From: Exophiala sp. HKRS030
Lineage: Eukaryota; Ascomycota; Eurotiomycetes; Chaetothyriales; Herpotrichiellaceae
DNA length: 64,000 nucleotides
Assembly: GCA_023897205.1 (NCBI GenBank)
Contig: JAHWDD010000007.1
Coordinates: forward strand, 1,860,001 to 1,924,000
Direction of reading: 5' to 3'
Shown: one piece after another, positions 34,846 through 45,834 of the stretch
Numbering within the stretch: position 1 is the first letter of the stretch
Layout: the number at the start of each line of letters is the position of its first letter
The notes under the pieces: model-generated
Seen by the model: only the letters and a program-made list of their open reading frames with translations
Told to the model about the DNA's origin: nothing
Database searches by the model: none
Program-made: the position numbers and the translations under genes

Positions 34846-36767
34846 TGCTTTCTTCTCCGCCCTAGATCCAACCTCGAATTGTCGCTTCTACCTGTCTTTT
34901 GGAGCAGACATAGCAGGATTTGTTGTTTCAAGTGCGACAGGTGTTTGACTCGGTGTGATTCGGGTAGGGAGAGAAATGCTTCAGGTTCGGCGTAGAAGGT
35001 GTCGCAAAATGAATGATGTGATGCTCACCAGAGCACTGCCACTGTAAACCAGCCCTCTTAGGACAAAGCATTTCCGCCACGGTCTGCTCCCTGCCTTTGA
35101 CGGGCGTGATGAAAACGCACACCGCACAGCAGTCTGCCCCTCAGTAGCTCTCACTGCCACTGTACGGAGTATTCGTAAATATCCGGAGGGGCGGGCGATG
35201 CTAGGACCCAAGGCGTCCGACGAGTAACCATCCTGCGGATATGCAAGGCGTGAAAGAGGGCCGCATTAGCACCCAAAGTTTGCGTTTTGCAGCTGTCCTA
35301 CGGTTGGATGATTGGGGTGTAACCATGTGTTGGTAAAGTGGCTGGAAAGGCATCCCAACCAGTGTAGGGGTTATGACGAGTAGGAGTACGCGAGGAGTTT
35401 CAGCTCTACTGCCCTGCTGTACTCCGAAAATAGGAAAAGGACGCCTTTCATTCCACCCCCACCGCCACTTGGTCGTTTCTTAGCGAGGAGAAGCTCCACG
35501 GGGTGACCACTTTAATCCAGATGCATGGTTCGGAGAGCAGATGAACCTCAGGACATGCTTCGTGTTTGTGCTTGGGTTCCACAATGTCCAGAACGTCGGG
35601 CTCTCCTTTGACTTCGCGCGGCTGAGGAAAAAGTGACAGAGTAAGACTGCATGCAGCACTGCAGCAGCTGTTACACTGTCACAAAAAGAAAAGCAGTCAG
35701 GGCAAAAATTGCTCCCCCGATAAGGCTCAATACAGGGCACACCCTGGCTAGTACAGCCGCCTCATTTCCAATCAAACTCTACTACCCTAGATCCCGGTTC
35801 CAGCTCTCTCCCTCTCTTTTTCTGTGTCTTGTTGTCCTGCCCCTCCAAGTGAATCTCGCACAGTGTATCCAAACGAATGGCAGAGACAAGTGGAAATCTT
35901 TCACACTTTGACTCCATCTGAGCCTCTGGATCCAGCACGATGATTGATAAGACGAAATGATGATCCATGATGCCATACGTGCTCCGTACAGTACAGTACA
36001 TTCGGGCCAGAATGGCTGCCAGTAAGTACTTACCTCGTCTTTTACGGTCTCTACCACGAATGTCAGTTGTTGGCAACACTATAATCAAAACGTTCATTTT
36101 CCGTAGGGGTGACTGAGAACATTTACAACTCCAGATCAAACTTGGCTGGCTGTTGTTTGGCAGCGCCACCGTAACTGACCATCAATGATAGCCCTCTTGG
36201 TTGTAGTAGTTCGTTCGAAAAGTGAACTTGGAATGAATGCACCGTGCCGTATACTCCGTACTGTGCAACGCCATTTCCTGTTACCAAGTAAATGACTCCA
36301 GTGCGAGGACTCCCTGGGAAATCCGGAAATCAAAGCCCCGTCCATATCACAAGAAGAAACATCCACTCGATTTTCTCAGCCTGACACAATCATCGATTAA
36401 ACGATAGCCTTGTTTTTTATCACCTCAAGCCCTGCAGGGTTCATTCGTGACGAAGGCAAAAGGGCCCGAACCAGCATGGGGGCACGCGACCAGTTTCCGA
36501 AAGTGACAAGTAAGCCATCCCCGACATGGGAAACAAAAAGTCCCGTTTTCTCACAGACGATTGGTGCAATTGCGGACAAGGTCGACGTAAGAGTCGAAGT
36601 AAAGCTGGGGCGAAACGAAAGCTTCGATGTGGCCGGGCCCTTGTGGTTCGGCCCTTGCTTTCGCAAAACTGATAAACACTCTCCACTCTCGCCTCCCTCC
36701 CCAGGTTTGGTCGTTTGCTTCCATTACTCCCAGACGATGATGGTCTTTGGGTTCAGATGAAAGTATC
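34846..36767. promoter_or_regulatory. 1.9-kb divergent intergenic region
   Basis: Lies between the start codons of the permease (-) and a multi-span membrane protein (+). It contains TACGGAGTA at 35163-35171, its reverse complement at 36252-36260 and a near copy at 35980-35988. No gene is recognised. Confidence 0.5.
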
Positions 36768-39283
36768 ATGCCAGTTCTGCCTCCAACTTCACCCATAGCA
36801 ATCTTACTGGATCGAAGCGTGACGATCGCTACCACCACCAATGTCAGCAGCCATGCGGTGAAAGTCGTGTGTGCATGGCCAGTGTCAGGCCAATATGGGC
36901 CCGGCACGAGGTTCCTGTAAGTAGTTCAGCCCTGTCTGCGGAAACTGCCCATCTGCCGGTCACACCTTCTGCCCCTTCTTTCTCAACAGAGACACTAGCT
37001 TACTGTCTCATGAACCATCGATAGTTATTATGCTCTTATCAGCGCATGTTTTTTCGGTAGGGAAATACAGTGGCTCAGAGCGGCTTGTTTGGCGGCGGCT
37101 CTGCTGTTCCCTGCCGTTGCTGCCCTTCATGGGATTGTCATCGCCGCTGTCCATGTCGATGGTATGTGAAGATCTCCCGGAGGAACTGCAGTCTCTGTGG
37201 CTCCAGAAGAAAACAAAACACTGAAAAACGGCATATCCAGACGCAGTCGACATGGATGTATATGGAGCTTTCCAGGTTTGCTCCATCGGCATTCTCCTCG
37301 CTCCAGTCACCGTCATGCTATCTCGAAGCTACTTTGAGCAAGCAGGGAGTAGCATCATCATTCTGTGGACAGCACTGATCCTTGCTGGTGAGTTGCTGAG
37401 AAGCAAACACCTGGCCGGCAGGCTGGCATTCGGCTGACCATCTATACGTTGTTTAGGACTACTGAGCTTGACTGTAGAGTTCTTTCGAACAAAGTCAACA
37501 CATTGCATCGACGACGGCGCCGGCAACCCGATGCCAATCAGTGCTAAGGGCTTTCAATACGGCACGGAAACGTGTGGGCTCATATGCTCGGTCGACCAGG
37601 GTCCCTTTTCTCCCATGCGACGTGGCTCCGCGAACAACATCTACGTGATCCCAGCTCCGGATAAGCTGACGTTCAATTCCGCCACTCTCCTCGCCGCCGC
37701 CTGCTGTGTACCTGCCCTGCTCCTCCTCATCTCAAATTGGAACAAGATTCGTGAGATCAACGCCCTCGAAGCAAAACGCCTCAAGGAGAAGACGGACGCA
37801 GATGCTGAGGAGGATCAAGGGTCAATGGCACCCAGCGACGAGAATGATCAAGGAGACACGAATGTCAACCAACAACCGCCGCCACGACCGAATAGTCACG
37901 ACGCGGATGATACAGAGGTACTGCTGTGCACTTGCAACGACCAAGACCCAGCAAACACCGGTAATCGACGGACTCGCAACGTCGTGGCCACCCCGATATT
38001 CGGGGCGGCGATATTGGCCATCCTCATAATCGGGGAGTGGAATTTCTTCAGCACGCAGGTTTCATACCAGACCGAGCCCATAGCGAGTATAGGTAAGGCC
38101 ACCCCCGACACAACCACACTTCCTCACGAAGAGTCTACTCCCTTCGGGCTTTGTGCTGATCCAGAGTCTCTATCAAGGTCAATGGGCACCGGTCGTCGGA
38201 ACAGGCCTCGCCATGGTCGGTTCGGTTTACGTTCTTCTCGCCAAAGACATCGTACTCGAAAAGAGGGAACAAGAAAAGCGAAAACAGGAGAAGAAGCAAG
38301 TTGAGAGGAGCAGTAGCATACAAGAAAAGACAAGTCCGTCTGTGGAACATCACGATGATAACAATAATGGTCAACAACAAGTGCCACCACAACCACCAAC
38401 CAGGCCTGTTGCGGCGCCAAATGCGACGCCAAACGTCGCCACTTCTCCTCTTCCCAGCACTACCACCGCCGCCGTATGTGCCAATTGCGGCCGGATCATG
38501 GCGGCACGCGACGATAGCTGGTGGAGGACCAGAGGAGGCCAGTCTCGAGGTCAGAAGGTCATGCAGAGGCTCTCCGACTGGCGAAGACGGGGGACGCGAG
38601 CCATGATCAAGCTGGTCGACTTTGTCGGCACCGCCGCCGAGGACACGTTCGAGAACAAAAAGTTCAAACAGGCAAAGGAGAGGTGGATCCAGTACCCGGG
38701 AGAGAAGTACAAGAATCCCGCGTTGCGGGAGACGGCCGATCAGTACCGACGCTCGAGGGATCTCTCCTCCAGCATGAACGACCAACAACCGCGTTCGAGA
38801 AGTGCCAGCATACAGTCGAGGCGTGACGGGGAGGCCGCTTCGACGAGAACGGCGAACCGATCCCCGGATTCGCCATCGGCGGGATCACCACCGGCACCAT
38901 GGTCCCGTTCGCCGCAACTGTCGCGGCTCGAGACCGGCACGACCGTCATCACAAATGGCAGCAGCGGACAGGGAGGGTCGTCCTGGGCCGGCGGCGCACC
39001 GTTGCGCCACCACACCACGACGGACAGCCTTCAGGTGCCGTCGCCCATCCACCTGGCCCGGACCCGAGACAGTTTGCCGCCTCCCGCGCCGTCATCGCCC
39101 ACGGAGCCCGAGGTCCTCGTACGGGGTAAAGGCAACCGACGGCCTTCGGTCGTCGTGAGTGACGGTGACGATGCTCCCTTTGCGTCGCCGCAGGTACGAC
39201 ACTTCCGTGCCGACTCCCAACCCATGTCGCAGGCTCGACCACCTCGGTCGCGGCATTTCCGAAGCCGTCAAGGCACCGTGTGA
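36768..39283 (+). CDS. Conserved multi-span membrane protein of unknown function
   Basis: Five exons: 36768-36916, 37025-37161, 37241-37387, 37457-38092 and 38178-39283, 724 residues. Frames join cleanly only with these junctions; the first three exons encode mostly hydrophobic spans (YYALISACFFG; LAAALLFPAVAALHGIVIAA; VCSIGILLAPVTVML; SIIILWTALILAG). A Cys-containing extracellular-type loop (CIDDGAGNPMP... TCGLIC) leads to IYVIPAPDKLTFNSATLLAA, a block I associate with a widespread Pezizomycotina family lacking a known function. After two more spans comes a long cytosolic tail with a possible zinc knuckle (CANCGR), basic helices (about 455-530) and a Ser/Pro/Arg-rich end. Phosphorylation-rich tails suggest a scaffold or sensor role, but this is speculation. 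Confidence 0.72.
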
Positions 39284-40355
39284 AGACTGTCATGATGGCG
39301 ATGTCAAATGCACATTGCCACATCAGGACATGTACATCATGTGCCCGCACGGTTCATTTCCAGATTTCTTTCAGACAAGAAGTCCTGAGCCGGAAATGGG
39401 GGCTCGAAAACATACCCAGTCAACCGTAACTGCTCGACCAACACTTTGGGCATCACCTCTGTTGAACCACAAGTTTGTCGCGGCATACCACCCTTTTTTT
39501 TCAAGTCATGAGAGAGGTCTCTGATGAAGCAGAAAATGATGAGGAACGAGTTTTACGGATCATAGACGGTCAGAATCTTCTATCTATGTAGGGCTTGCAG
39601 GTGGATGCAGAGAGAGAGAGCACAGTACGACATAGACCCTTTCGCGGATTTCATGGTTGAGGTGAAACAAGCAACTTCTATGGGAGTCATCCATCAGAAT
39701 GGCGACCAGGAGAGGTGGGAAATGCTCGTGTACAACCCAGGTGGCTTTTGTGTTATTCACCTGGCTGACGGTCTCGAATTTGGATGCAAAAAGGGTAGGC
39801 TGGATCATTGCATAGGAAAGGCGTATACTCAATCAATATTAATTCGAGAGGGAGAGCGATCGTGTCTCTTGAACATCTGACTGCTTCCCACCCATCCAAA
39901 AAACCTGTCTAAAGACGGCCCGTGGGACTCTCCTCATACAAAAAGCAGTGACCTTCGGAAAGGGCCTCGCTTCTCTCGTAACCATCTGCATGCCGACGGG
40001 GTTGGTATGGCCACGACACGCATTGCTCGAGGTATATATGAGGCCTTGGAGTCAAGGACGTGGAATTCCGCCCATCACTGTACTGTCATTGCATCAGATA
40101 GCAGAGACACCGACTGGTGTCTGACCATAGTCACGCTCGAGAAAAAACAGACATCAAAGGCTTTACTCAATAAAAACTCGAGAAAGTCTAATTGATCTTT
40201 AGAAACAACTCCTTTGGTATGGTAACCACTCTCGGAGGGTTTTAGGTGGTGCTGCCTCGGTCACCATTATTCAGGCGTGGTACAGACCAAACACATTGTT
40301 GCAGTATACTGGTACCACAACCTCCCTCACCCGGGTGATAGCCTTGTATTGGCCC

Positions 40356-40377
40356 GCCATAGTGAGGCCACTATGGC
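40356..40377. repeat. Perfect hairpin, 9-bp arms
   Basis: GCCATAGTG and CACTATGGC flank the 4-base spacer AGGC. Confidence 0.8.
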
Positions 40378-40458
40378 TGTGGGCTGTGTAAGGCACATGG
40401 GCATGTCGGCAAATTGAGGCTGAATGACGCACACATGTGCCTTTTGCTACACTTGTCA

Positions 40459-40484
40459 CATACCATGTTGCGCAACATGGTATG
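40459..40484. repeat. 26-bp perfect palindrome
   Basis: The half-site CATACCATGTTGC is followed directly by its exact reverse complement with no spacer. It could be a dimeric protein binding site or a cruciform-forming footprint. Confidence 0.85.
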
Positions 40485-40620
40485 GTTTAATGGGTGTCCA
40501 AAACCCGCCTCACCCAATGTGAAATATTTTATCTGGTCAATGGCGCTCTCCACAGCCCGAAGTCGTCGCGACTCATCACGGACCGGACTGACCACGGGGC
40601 TTTTTGGGACGGCTGACGAC

Positions 40621-41958
40621 TCAAAGTTCCTTCTTCAAGAAATGCTCCGGTCGATGGTCCGTTTCAAAATCAATGTGGACATATGCTCGCTCCACGTCAG
40701 GCAGCCTTTCAAGTTTCATCTGCAACTCCTCCGCGATGTCATGACAGACGCGGAGAGTCTCTTCGGGGTCCATGACGACATCGACCTCGACCACGAGTCG
40801 TGGGCCAGAGTGCCACGCCCGCACCGTGTCGATCTGTCTGATGCGGTCGCTGTGCGTCATGCTCACGTACGTGATGAGTTGTTGCGTCTCCGTGTCCGCC
40901 GTGATACCGATCAACAACTGGAATTCGGACGAAGCAGTGTGCAGCCACAGGAACGAGATGAGTGCCGAGAGCACAATGGCACCGGCCGGATCCAGCCACC
41001 AGCGCAACTTACTGCCACCGACGGAGGTGAGGACACCAAAGCCGTTGATGAACAGATCGTTTCGGTGGTCCTCCCACAGAATCCGCACCTGAGAGTACTG
41101 GTTCCGCAAAGCCCAACAGTACAAGAACAGGGCCAGTTTCGTGCAGAACGCCACGGTGACGGCGATCACAGAAGGCAGGTGGAAACTCTTAGTCCCGCTC
41201 TCGTGGCCCCGGACGAGTTCTTGGATGGAAAAGGCGATCAGAATGAAACTGACAGAGGTCATGAGGAAGCAGAAGACGATGTTGCCGGCCGTCTCGATCC
41301 GCGACCTCCCAGCGGGGAATTTTCGGGCGTCGACCTTCTTCACCGCCTTGTTCGAGAGTATCAACGTGACGTTGGACATGGGGTCGAAGATGGCGTCAGC
41401 CATGGTGGTGAAAAGAGACAGGGAGCCCGACGATATGGCGCCGTAGAGTTGTAGAATGGCCAAGATGATGTTGGCCACGAAACTGCCGTACACCGCGATC
41501 TGATATCGCAGGTTCGTCGCGCTCTGTACGTCTCTTGCTTCCCTGACGTGCTCGTCCACCGGCTTCAGGAGCCGTTGTATCTGCTCATTTTGAGACTCGT
41601 AGAAATCCGCAATCTTGGACGGTGGGATGCGTCCGGTGATGACCAGAGGGTTGCAGGCGTTGCGTTTTCGGGCGGTGTTGGCCGTGATGCGGTCAAGCTC
41701 GGACCGGGACTTGAGCCTGCGGGACAGGTCGAGAGGGTCGGAGGCGGAAGCATGGATGGGTGATTGACTCTCAGCGTCGAACATCGAGGGAGTTCGGTGA
41801 CGAGAGACCATGTTGTCGCTCGGAATCGCAGATGTCTTGGCCTCGCCATGGAGCAGCTTCGATGTCGTCATCGGTCGGTGGACGTCCAGGTCCCGATGGT
41901 GGGGATTTTGCGTAAGTTCCATGAAGCGCTCGGAGCCATGACTGATAGAAGAGTCCAT
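40621..41958 (-). CDS. Cation diffusion facilitator, Mn-type (DxxxD)
   Basis: Single exon, 445 residues from the ATG at 41956-41958; the frame is open upstream but without an ATG. An N-terminal cytosolic region of about 150 residues ends in FYESQNEQIQRLLKPVDEHV, typical of fungal Mn-CDF proteins. Six membrane spans follow. The metal site residues are DAIFD in span 2 and DHRND in span 5, both DxxxD, the signature that separates manganese transporters from the HxxxD zinc group. The C-terminal cytoplasmic ferredoxin-like dimer domain (VRAWHSGPRLVVEVDVVMDP) is complete. Such proteins load Mn2+ (sometimes Fe2+) into the vacuole, Golgi or out of the cell in exchange for protons. Confidence 0.92.
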   Translation of the reverse strand: MDSSISHGSERFMELTQNPHHRDLDVHRPMTTSKLLHGEAKTSAIPSDNMVSRHRTPSMFDAESQSPIHASASDPLDLSRRLKSRSELDRITANTARKRNACNPLVITGRIPPSKIADFYESQNEQIQRLLKPVDEHVREARDVQSATNLRYQIAVYGSFVANIILAILQLYGAISSGSLSLFTTMADAIFDPMSNVTLILSNKAVKKVDARKFPAGRSRIETAGNIVFCFLMTSVSFILIAFSIQELVRGHESGTKSFHLPSVIAVTVAFCTKLALFLYCWALRNQYSQVRILWEDHRNDLFINGFGVLTSVGGSKLRWWLDPAGAIVLSALISFLWLHTASSEFQLLIGITADTETQQLITYVSMTHSDRIRQIDTVRAWHSGPRLVVEVDVVMDPEETLRVCHDIAEELQMKLERLPDVERAYVHIDFETDHRPEHFLKKEL

Positions 41959-43167
41959 CGCGGCGAGGTGTTGTGTTCTTTTTCGTGGAAGGGATGCGTA
42001 GGACTCGAGCGAGGCTAATGGAACGCCGGGAGGGGGGGCGGTGGAGGGTAAGGCTGGTGTTGCAAAGACCAACAATTGTAAGGCTTTAAGTATGCATTAT
42101 GATTAGGATTGAAGATTGATAGTAGCCCGTCTGGCAAGGAAAATTAGGGCATGAATAGAACAAGATAAGAGCGTTGTCGTCGTGGTCGAGATCGCTGAAG
42201 TCTTTGACCACGTTCTTGCCAAGGTGTGGTCGAACTGCTCGCGGCTCCCGCCCGATTAGGAAAATATGTGATGCCGCCCTTGCTCACCCTCGACTCGCGC
42301 GACCAGGGGTGAGTGACCACCCTTGACGCACCGATGGGAGGGGACGAATTTCTGGCGGTACACTAAGGGCCCTCATGGCTTTGATGGTGCGACGCTTGAC
42401 TGGCCGGGTAAGGGACAGTGCCAGTCTATGTATCTGCTTCGCTAATTAGGGGTGTTGAAGTGCCCTGTGGGGTAAGGAATAAAGTCACAAAGCAGCGTCA
42501 GTTCCTGGCATCCTCACGGGTTGTTTTATTCAAGCTAATCATATAGTCCATTTTTCACTTCTCTCTGTTATCTAGACAGGGGTTTTGATTGTTGCTTTCG
42601 CTCTCTTCTTTACATGTTCACATCAACACTTAATGATCACAACTATCCTTTTATAATCCTGTCCCGCCTAAAACTTGACGATATCTTTTAATCTTTAAAT
42701 AGGCGTAACCTTTAAGAGAGACCCTTGCGAAGAAAGAGCCTAACAATGTTAACTACTCATCTCTATCCTTGATACCTACTAAGTTAGACCAGGTTACTAC
42801 ATTTGTGAACATTGTGCCTTCTACACAGAGAGTGTGACACTAAGATTAACTCTCAAATCCTGATGACTTGATTTGTGACACTCCATTCACAAACAAAACA
42901 CTCTGAGTAGTTCTACAGTATAGTACTAGGTCTCATACTTTGCCGCAGACTAAATGATTAATAGCATATCTAGTGTGAGCTTATGACAGAAATAGCTTAT
43001 AATAATCAAAGCTTTAACATGTCTTCAAATGAGGCGGCTAGAGGTGTCAAGATATATCACTACGGAGATTGTGTTGTCAGGTTCACAGCACAAGCTACTA
43101 AATCTCCCTAACAGGTGTTGAGATTGGCCGCGAATTGATCACTAATCTACCACTGCAGGTGACAACA
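41959..43167. other. Intergenic, AT-rich in its right part
   Basis: Base composition drops in GC from about 42480 on, and no gene-like frame remains. The sequence looks like decayed repeat DNA. An LTR origin was considered (see rejected items). It marks the left border of the accessory region. Confidence 0.5.
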
Positions 43168-43584
43168 GATAAGTCTTAGGACAAGACGTAAAAGGAACGT
43201 ACCTCATGACCAGATCTAGCATTCCGCATTTGACTGAAGGATTCGTTATTGTCAATGTGTCTTCGGTGGCAGGATTCAAGTCAAGTGCTGGCCATGCTAT
43301 ATCTAACGCAGCAAAATTTGGCGTGATCGGCTTCTCACAGTCTATGGCACTAGAACTTGGGCCCCCGGGGCATCAGAGTGAATGTTGTCGCTCCAGGATC
43401 GATAACTACTCCAACAAACAATTCTGTTCGTCAAGGAAGGGAGGTGATCCAACAGACGGAGCAGAGTGTGGCTCTCAGAAGGATGGGGACTGCAGAAGAC
43501 TTGGCCAACATAGTAACATTTCTGTTCTCTGAGCAAAGTAGCTACGTTAATGGCAGCGTCATTGAGATATCTGGAGGCCTCTAG
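43168..43584 (+). pseudogene. Truncated, frameshifted SDR (short-chain dehydrogenase) relic
   Basis: The readable part begins QDVKGTYLMTRSSIPHL and continues VIVNVSSVAGF, AAKFGVIGFSQSMALELGP, then GIRVNVVAPGSI and finally VNGSVIEISGGL, all conserved SDR blocks in order. The Rossmann-fold N-terminal half (TGxxxGIG, NAG) is absent; a TAA stop precedes the readable start. A frameshift lies at a GGGCCCCCGGGG run (43362-43366), where one extra C separates the two halves. At the active site the Tyr of YxxxK is replaced by Ser while the Lys is kept. It is therefore a non-functional remnant. Confidence 0.85.
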
Positions 43585-43706
43585 CGCAGGACTCAGGAGA
43601 CGGGCAAATTCAATCACTGTTCATACGGCATCGGAAAAACCTAGGTATGTTTCATTCAACTTCATATGCCCATTCGTGTGATCTTATGGAATGGGACATT
43701 GTCCTA

Positions 43707-44785
43707 TCACACCTCGACGATAGCCCGATACCTCATGTTTCCCTCATCCAACTTCTTCATGGCAGCCGTAATGCCCTCTTTGGTCATGGGAAACTTCTCC
43801 AAGATTGGCCTGATGTCATGTTTGGCAGCGAAAGACAACATCGCTCTCATTGATTGAGGATGCGCCCCGCCCGACCCAATGATGCTGTACCCATACACCA
43901 ACAAGGGGAAGATAGGCACAGGCCAGGCATCGAAGCTCGTGGTAAGGGGAAACACTTTTGCAAACGGTGCTAGCACGGGAACGTATCTGTTGCAATAACA
44001 TTAGTCAAGAGGAATCCTCGGAAGGTAGATTGAGAATGGGGGGAGGGGAGGTTATCCACTCACAAGGACAAATCTGGAAGGACGTTCGTTGTGATGAGGA
44101 AGAAATCAACAGGCTCGATGCCTTCGAACTTAGTCACGCCCTTGGTGGCGTGGAACTCCGACGCTCCAAGCTTGAAAGCCTCGTCCTTCTTCGACTCCGT
44201 GCCTGAGAACACAACGGCTTCCATCCCCATCTTGTTGACGAATTGAATGGCCAGATGACCCAGTCCTCCGATACCCAAGATGCCGACACGGTCTCCCGCT
44301 TTGGCGCCATGTTCATACAAAGGTCCCCAGACCGTCGCTCCTCCACACATCAGTGGTCCAGCTGACGCCGAATCAATCGCGTCGGGAATCTTGAACAGAG
44401 CGGAGACGTCCCAGGCAAGTCCGGTGCTGAAGGAGCCCTGGTCCAAGTTCGCCGTCCCAAATTGCTCCGAATTGAGACATTTGGAGTGTTGACCGGTCAA
44501 ACATGGCTTACAGTGTAGACAAACCTTCTGGATCCAGCCCATACCTACGCGGTCACCGACTTTAAGATCCGAGATTTCCGGCACCATGGAACCAATCTCC
44601 TTGATGATGCCGACGCCTTCGTGGCCCAGGCCTTGGTCCTGATGTCGGAAATGTTCGTCTGTGCCGCACACGCCGCTGTGCGTAATTTGGACCAAGGCCT
44701 GTCTCGGTCCGACATCTCGGTGGCCTTTGGCCTCGACGATCTCTCCGGACTTGGAGCCCTTGAAGACTGTAAAGTCGATACCCAT
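43707..44785 (-). CDS. Zinc-dependent alcohol dehydrogenase (NADP-ADH/CAD-like)
   Basis: Two exons, 44064-44785 and 43707-43986, 333 residues. Catalytic zinc ligands are visible at Cys40 (SGVCGTDEH), His55 in GHEGVG, and Cys in LMCGGATVWG. The four structural-zinc Cys are at 89, 92, 95 and 103 (CLHCKPCLTGQHSKC). The nucleotide-binding turn is GILGIGGLGHLA. The intron (77 bases) splits a Leu codon. The enzyme interconverts primary or secondary alcohols and aldehydes or ketones. It lies about 9 kb from the Baeyer-Villiger cluster and could feed it with ketone, but nothing in sequence proves that. Gene structure is intact although neighbours on both sides are relics. Confidence 0.92.
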
Positions 44786-45834
44786 GGTTGACGCACTAGT
44801 TTTGAGAACGGGGTTGAAGGAAGTGAGGTAACGAATTCGCGCTGGATGTACAATGTCACGAGCAAAAAGGGGTCTTCTAAGCTAGTTCTAGAGTCTACTT
44901 AGGAGAGGATTGCTTGTGAATTTATACAGCTAGCAAAGGGAGGTAGTCTACCTCCTGCCTCCGAAGCTCCTCTCTAATCCCCGTTGCACTAGGTCCGTTC
45001 TTGTATACCCCGTTACGCAAGTATTGTTAATCAAGTTACATGCTGGGTGACGGTCCACGTCGGGAACCACCAGGCAGATGCGATGAGGAGTTGACATACA
45101 CCGCTACCTTCCTACCTGTCTAGGGAGTCCTGAGGTACAGAACACGATGTCTGCACCAGTGGTTGGCTTTGTTTGATTGGCTGCTTGCCCTCCGGCCAGT
45201 TACCCAAAGCGGAAAAAGGAAGCATGGCTGGAATCATCAACGCTCTTGACTGGCGCCCTATCAATGGCCATCGGTGGCCGTCTCGCAAGCGGCATGACTA
45301 ATCCATCCGTCCAAGAACCCATTCATGCCACAAGTGGCGACTGCACGGATTTGAATGTGCACTGTCCTACCAAGCAACAGCATGTAGCTAGAACTCTGCT
45401 CGTTTCAGAGAGATAAGTCGTCTATGCTCTCTGAAGACTCTGCTATATACGGTGGAGATTGCTGTAGTGTGGAGTGCGTGGCCGTCTTAGGAAAGTGCAA
45501 GGTTATATCGGCCAGATAGCTATCCATCCTAGCAGCTCTGCATTCATCGGAGCCGAGAGACCCTGGACCTTACGCATTAAAGTGACTAGAAAGGGTGATT
45601 TAGCATGGCTGATCCATTGCCCTTGCACATCGTGAATACTAGCCCCGTTCCCGTCGTTGTTGAGACGAGCGCAATGGTCTGACATTTTTGGTTATTGACA
45701 TCATGGAAACTACTGTACTCATTATTACGTATAGTCTGACTGGGAGTCCACGTCCGTACGGAGTTAACACAGCTCGATGTACGTCTGAACTGCCAACCGC
45801 GTCCACAACGACCTGAATTGCACCTTGGCCGTGA
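44786..45834. other. Intergenic
   Basis: 1.05 kb holding the alcohol dehydrogenase promoter. A variant of the 9-base motif (TACGGAGTT) lies at 45757-45765. No gene is recognised. Confidence 0.5.

Larger units (their letters stand above)
39284..40620. other. Intergenic with palindromes
   Basis: 1.3 kb between converging genes. Two exact inverted repeats (40356-40377 and 40459-40484) lie close to the CDF gene's 3' end. No gene is seen. Confidence 0.5.

Noticed and set aside
40414..41454. 346-codon open frame antisense to the Mn transporter
   Set aside because: The antisense shadow has no recognisable protein features, while the sense strand encodes a complete CDF protein.
42452..42580. Possible solo LTR (TGTTGAAG ... 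TAGACA with GGGG at both flanks)
   Set aside because: The flanking repeat is only 4 G, no primer-binding site or coding remnant is recognisable, and no second copy is in the window.
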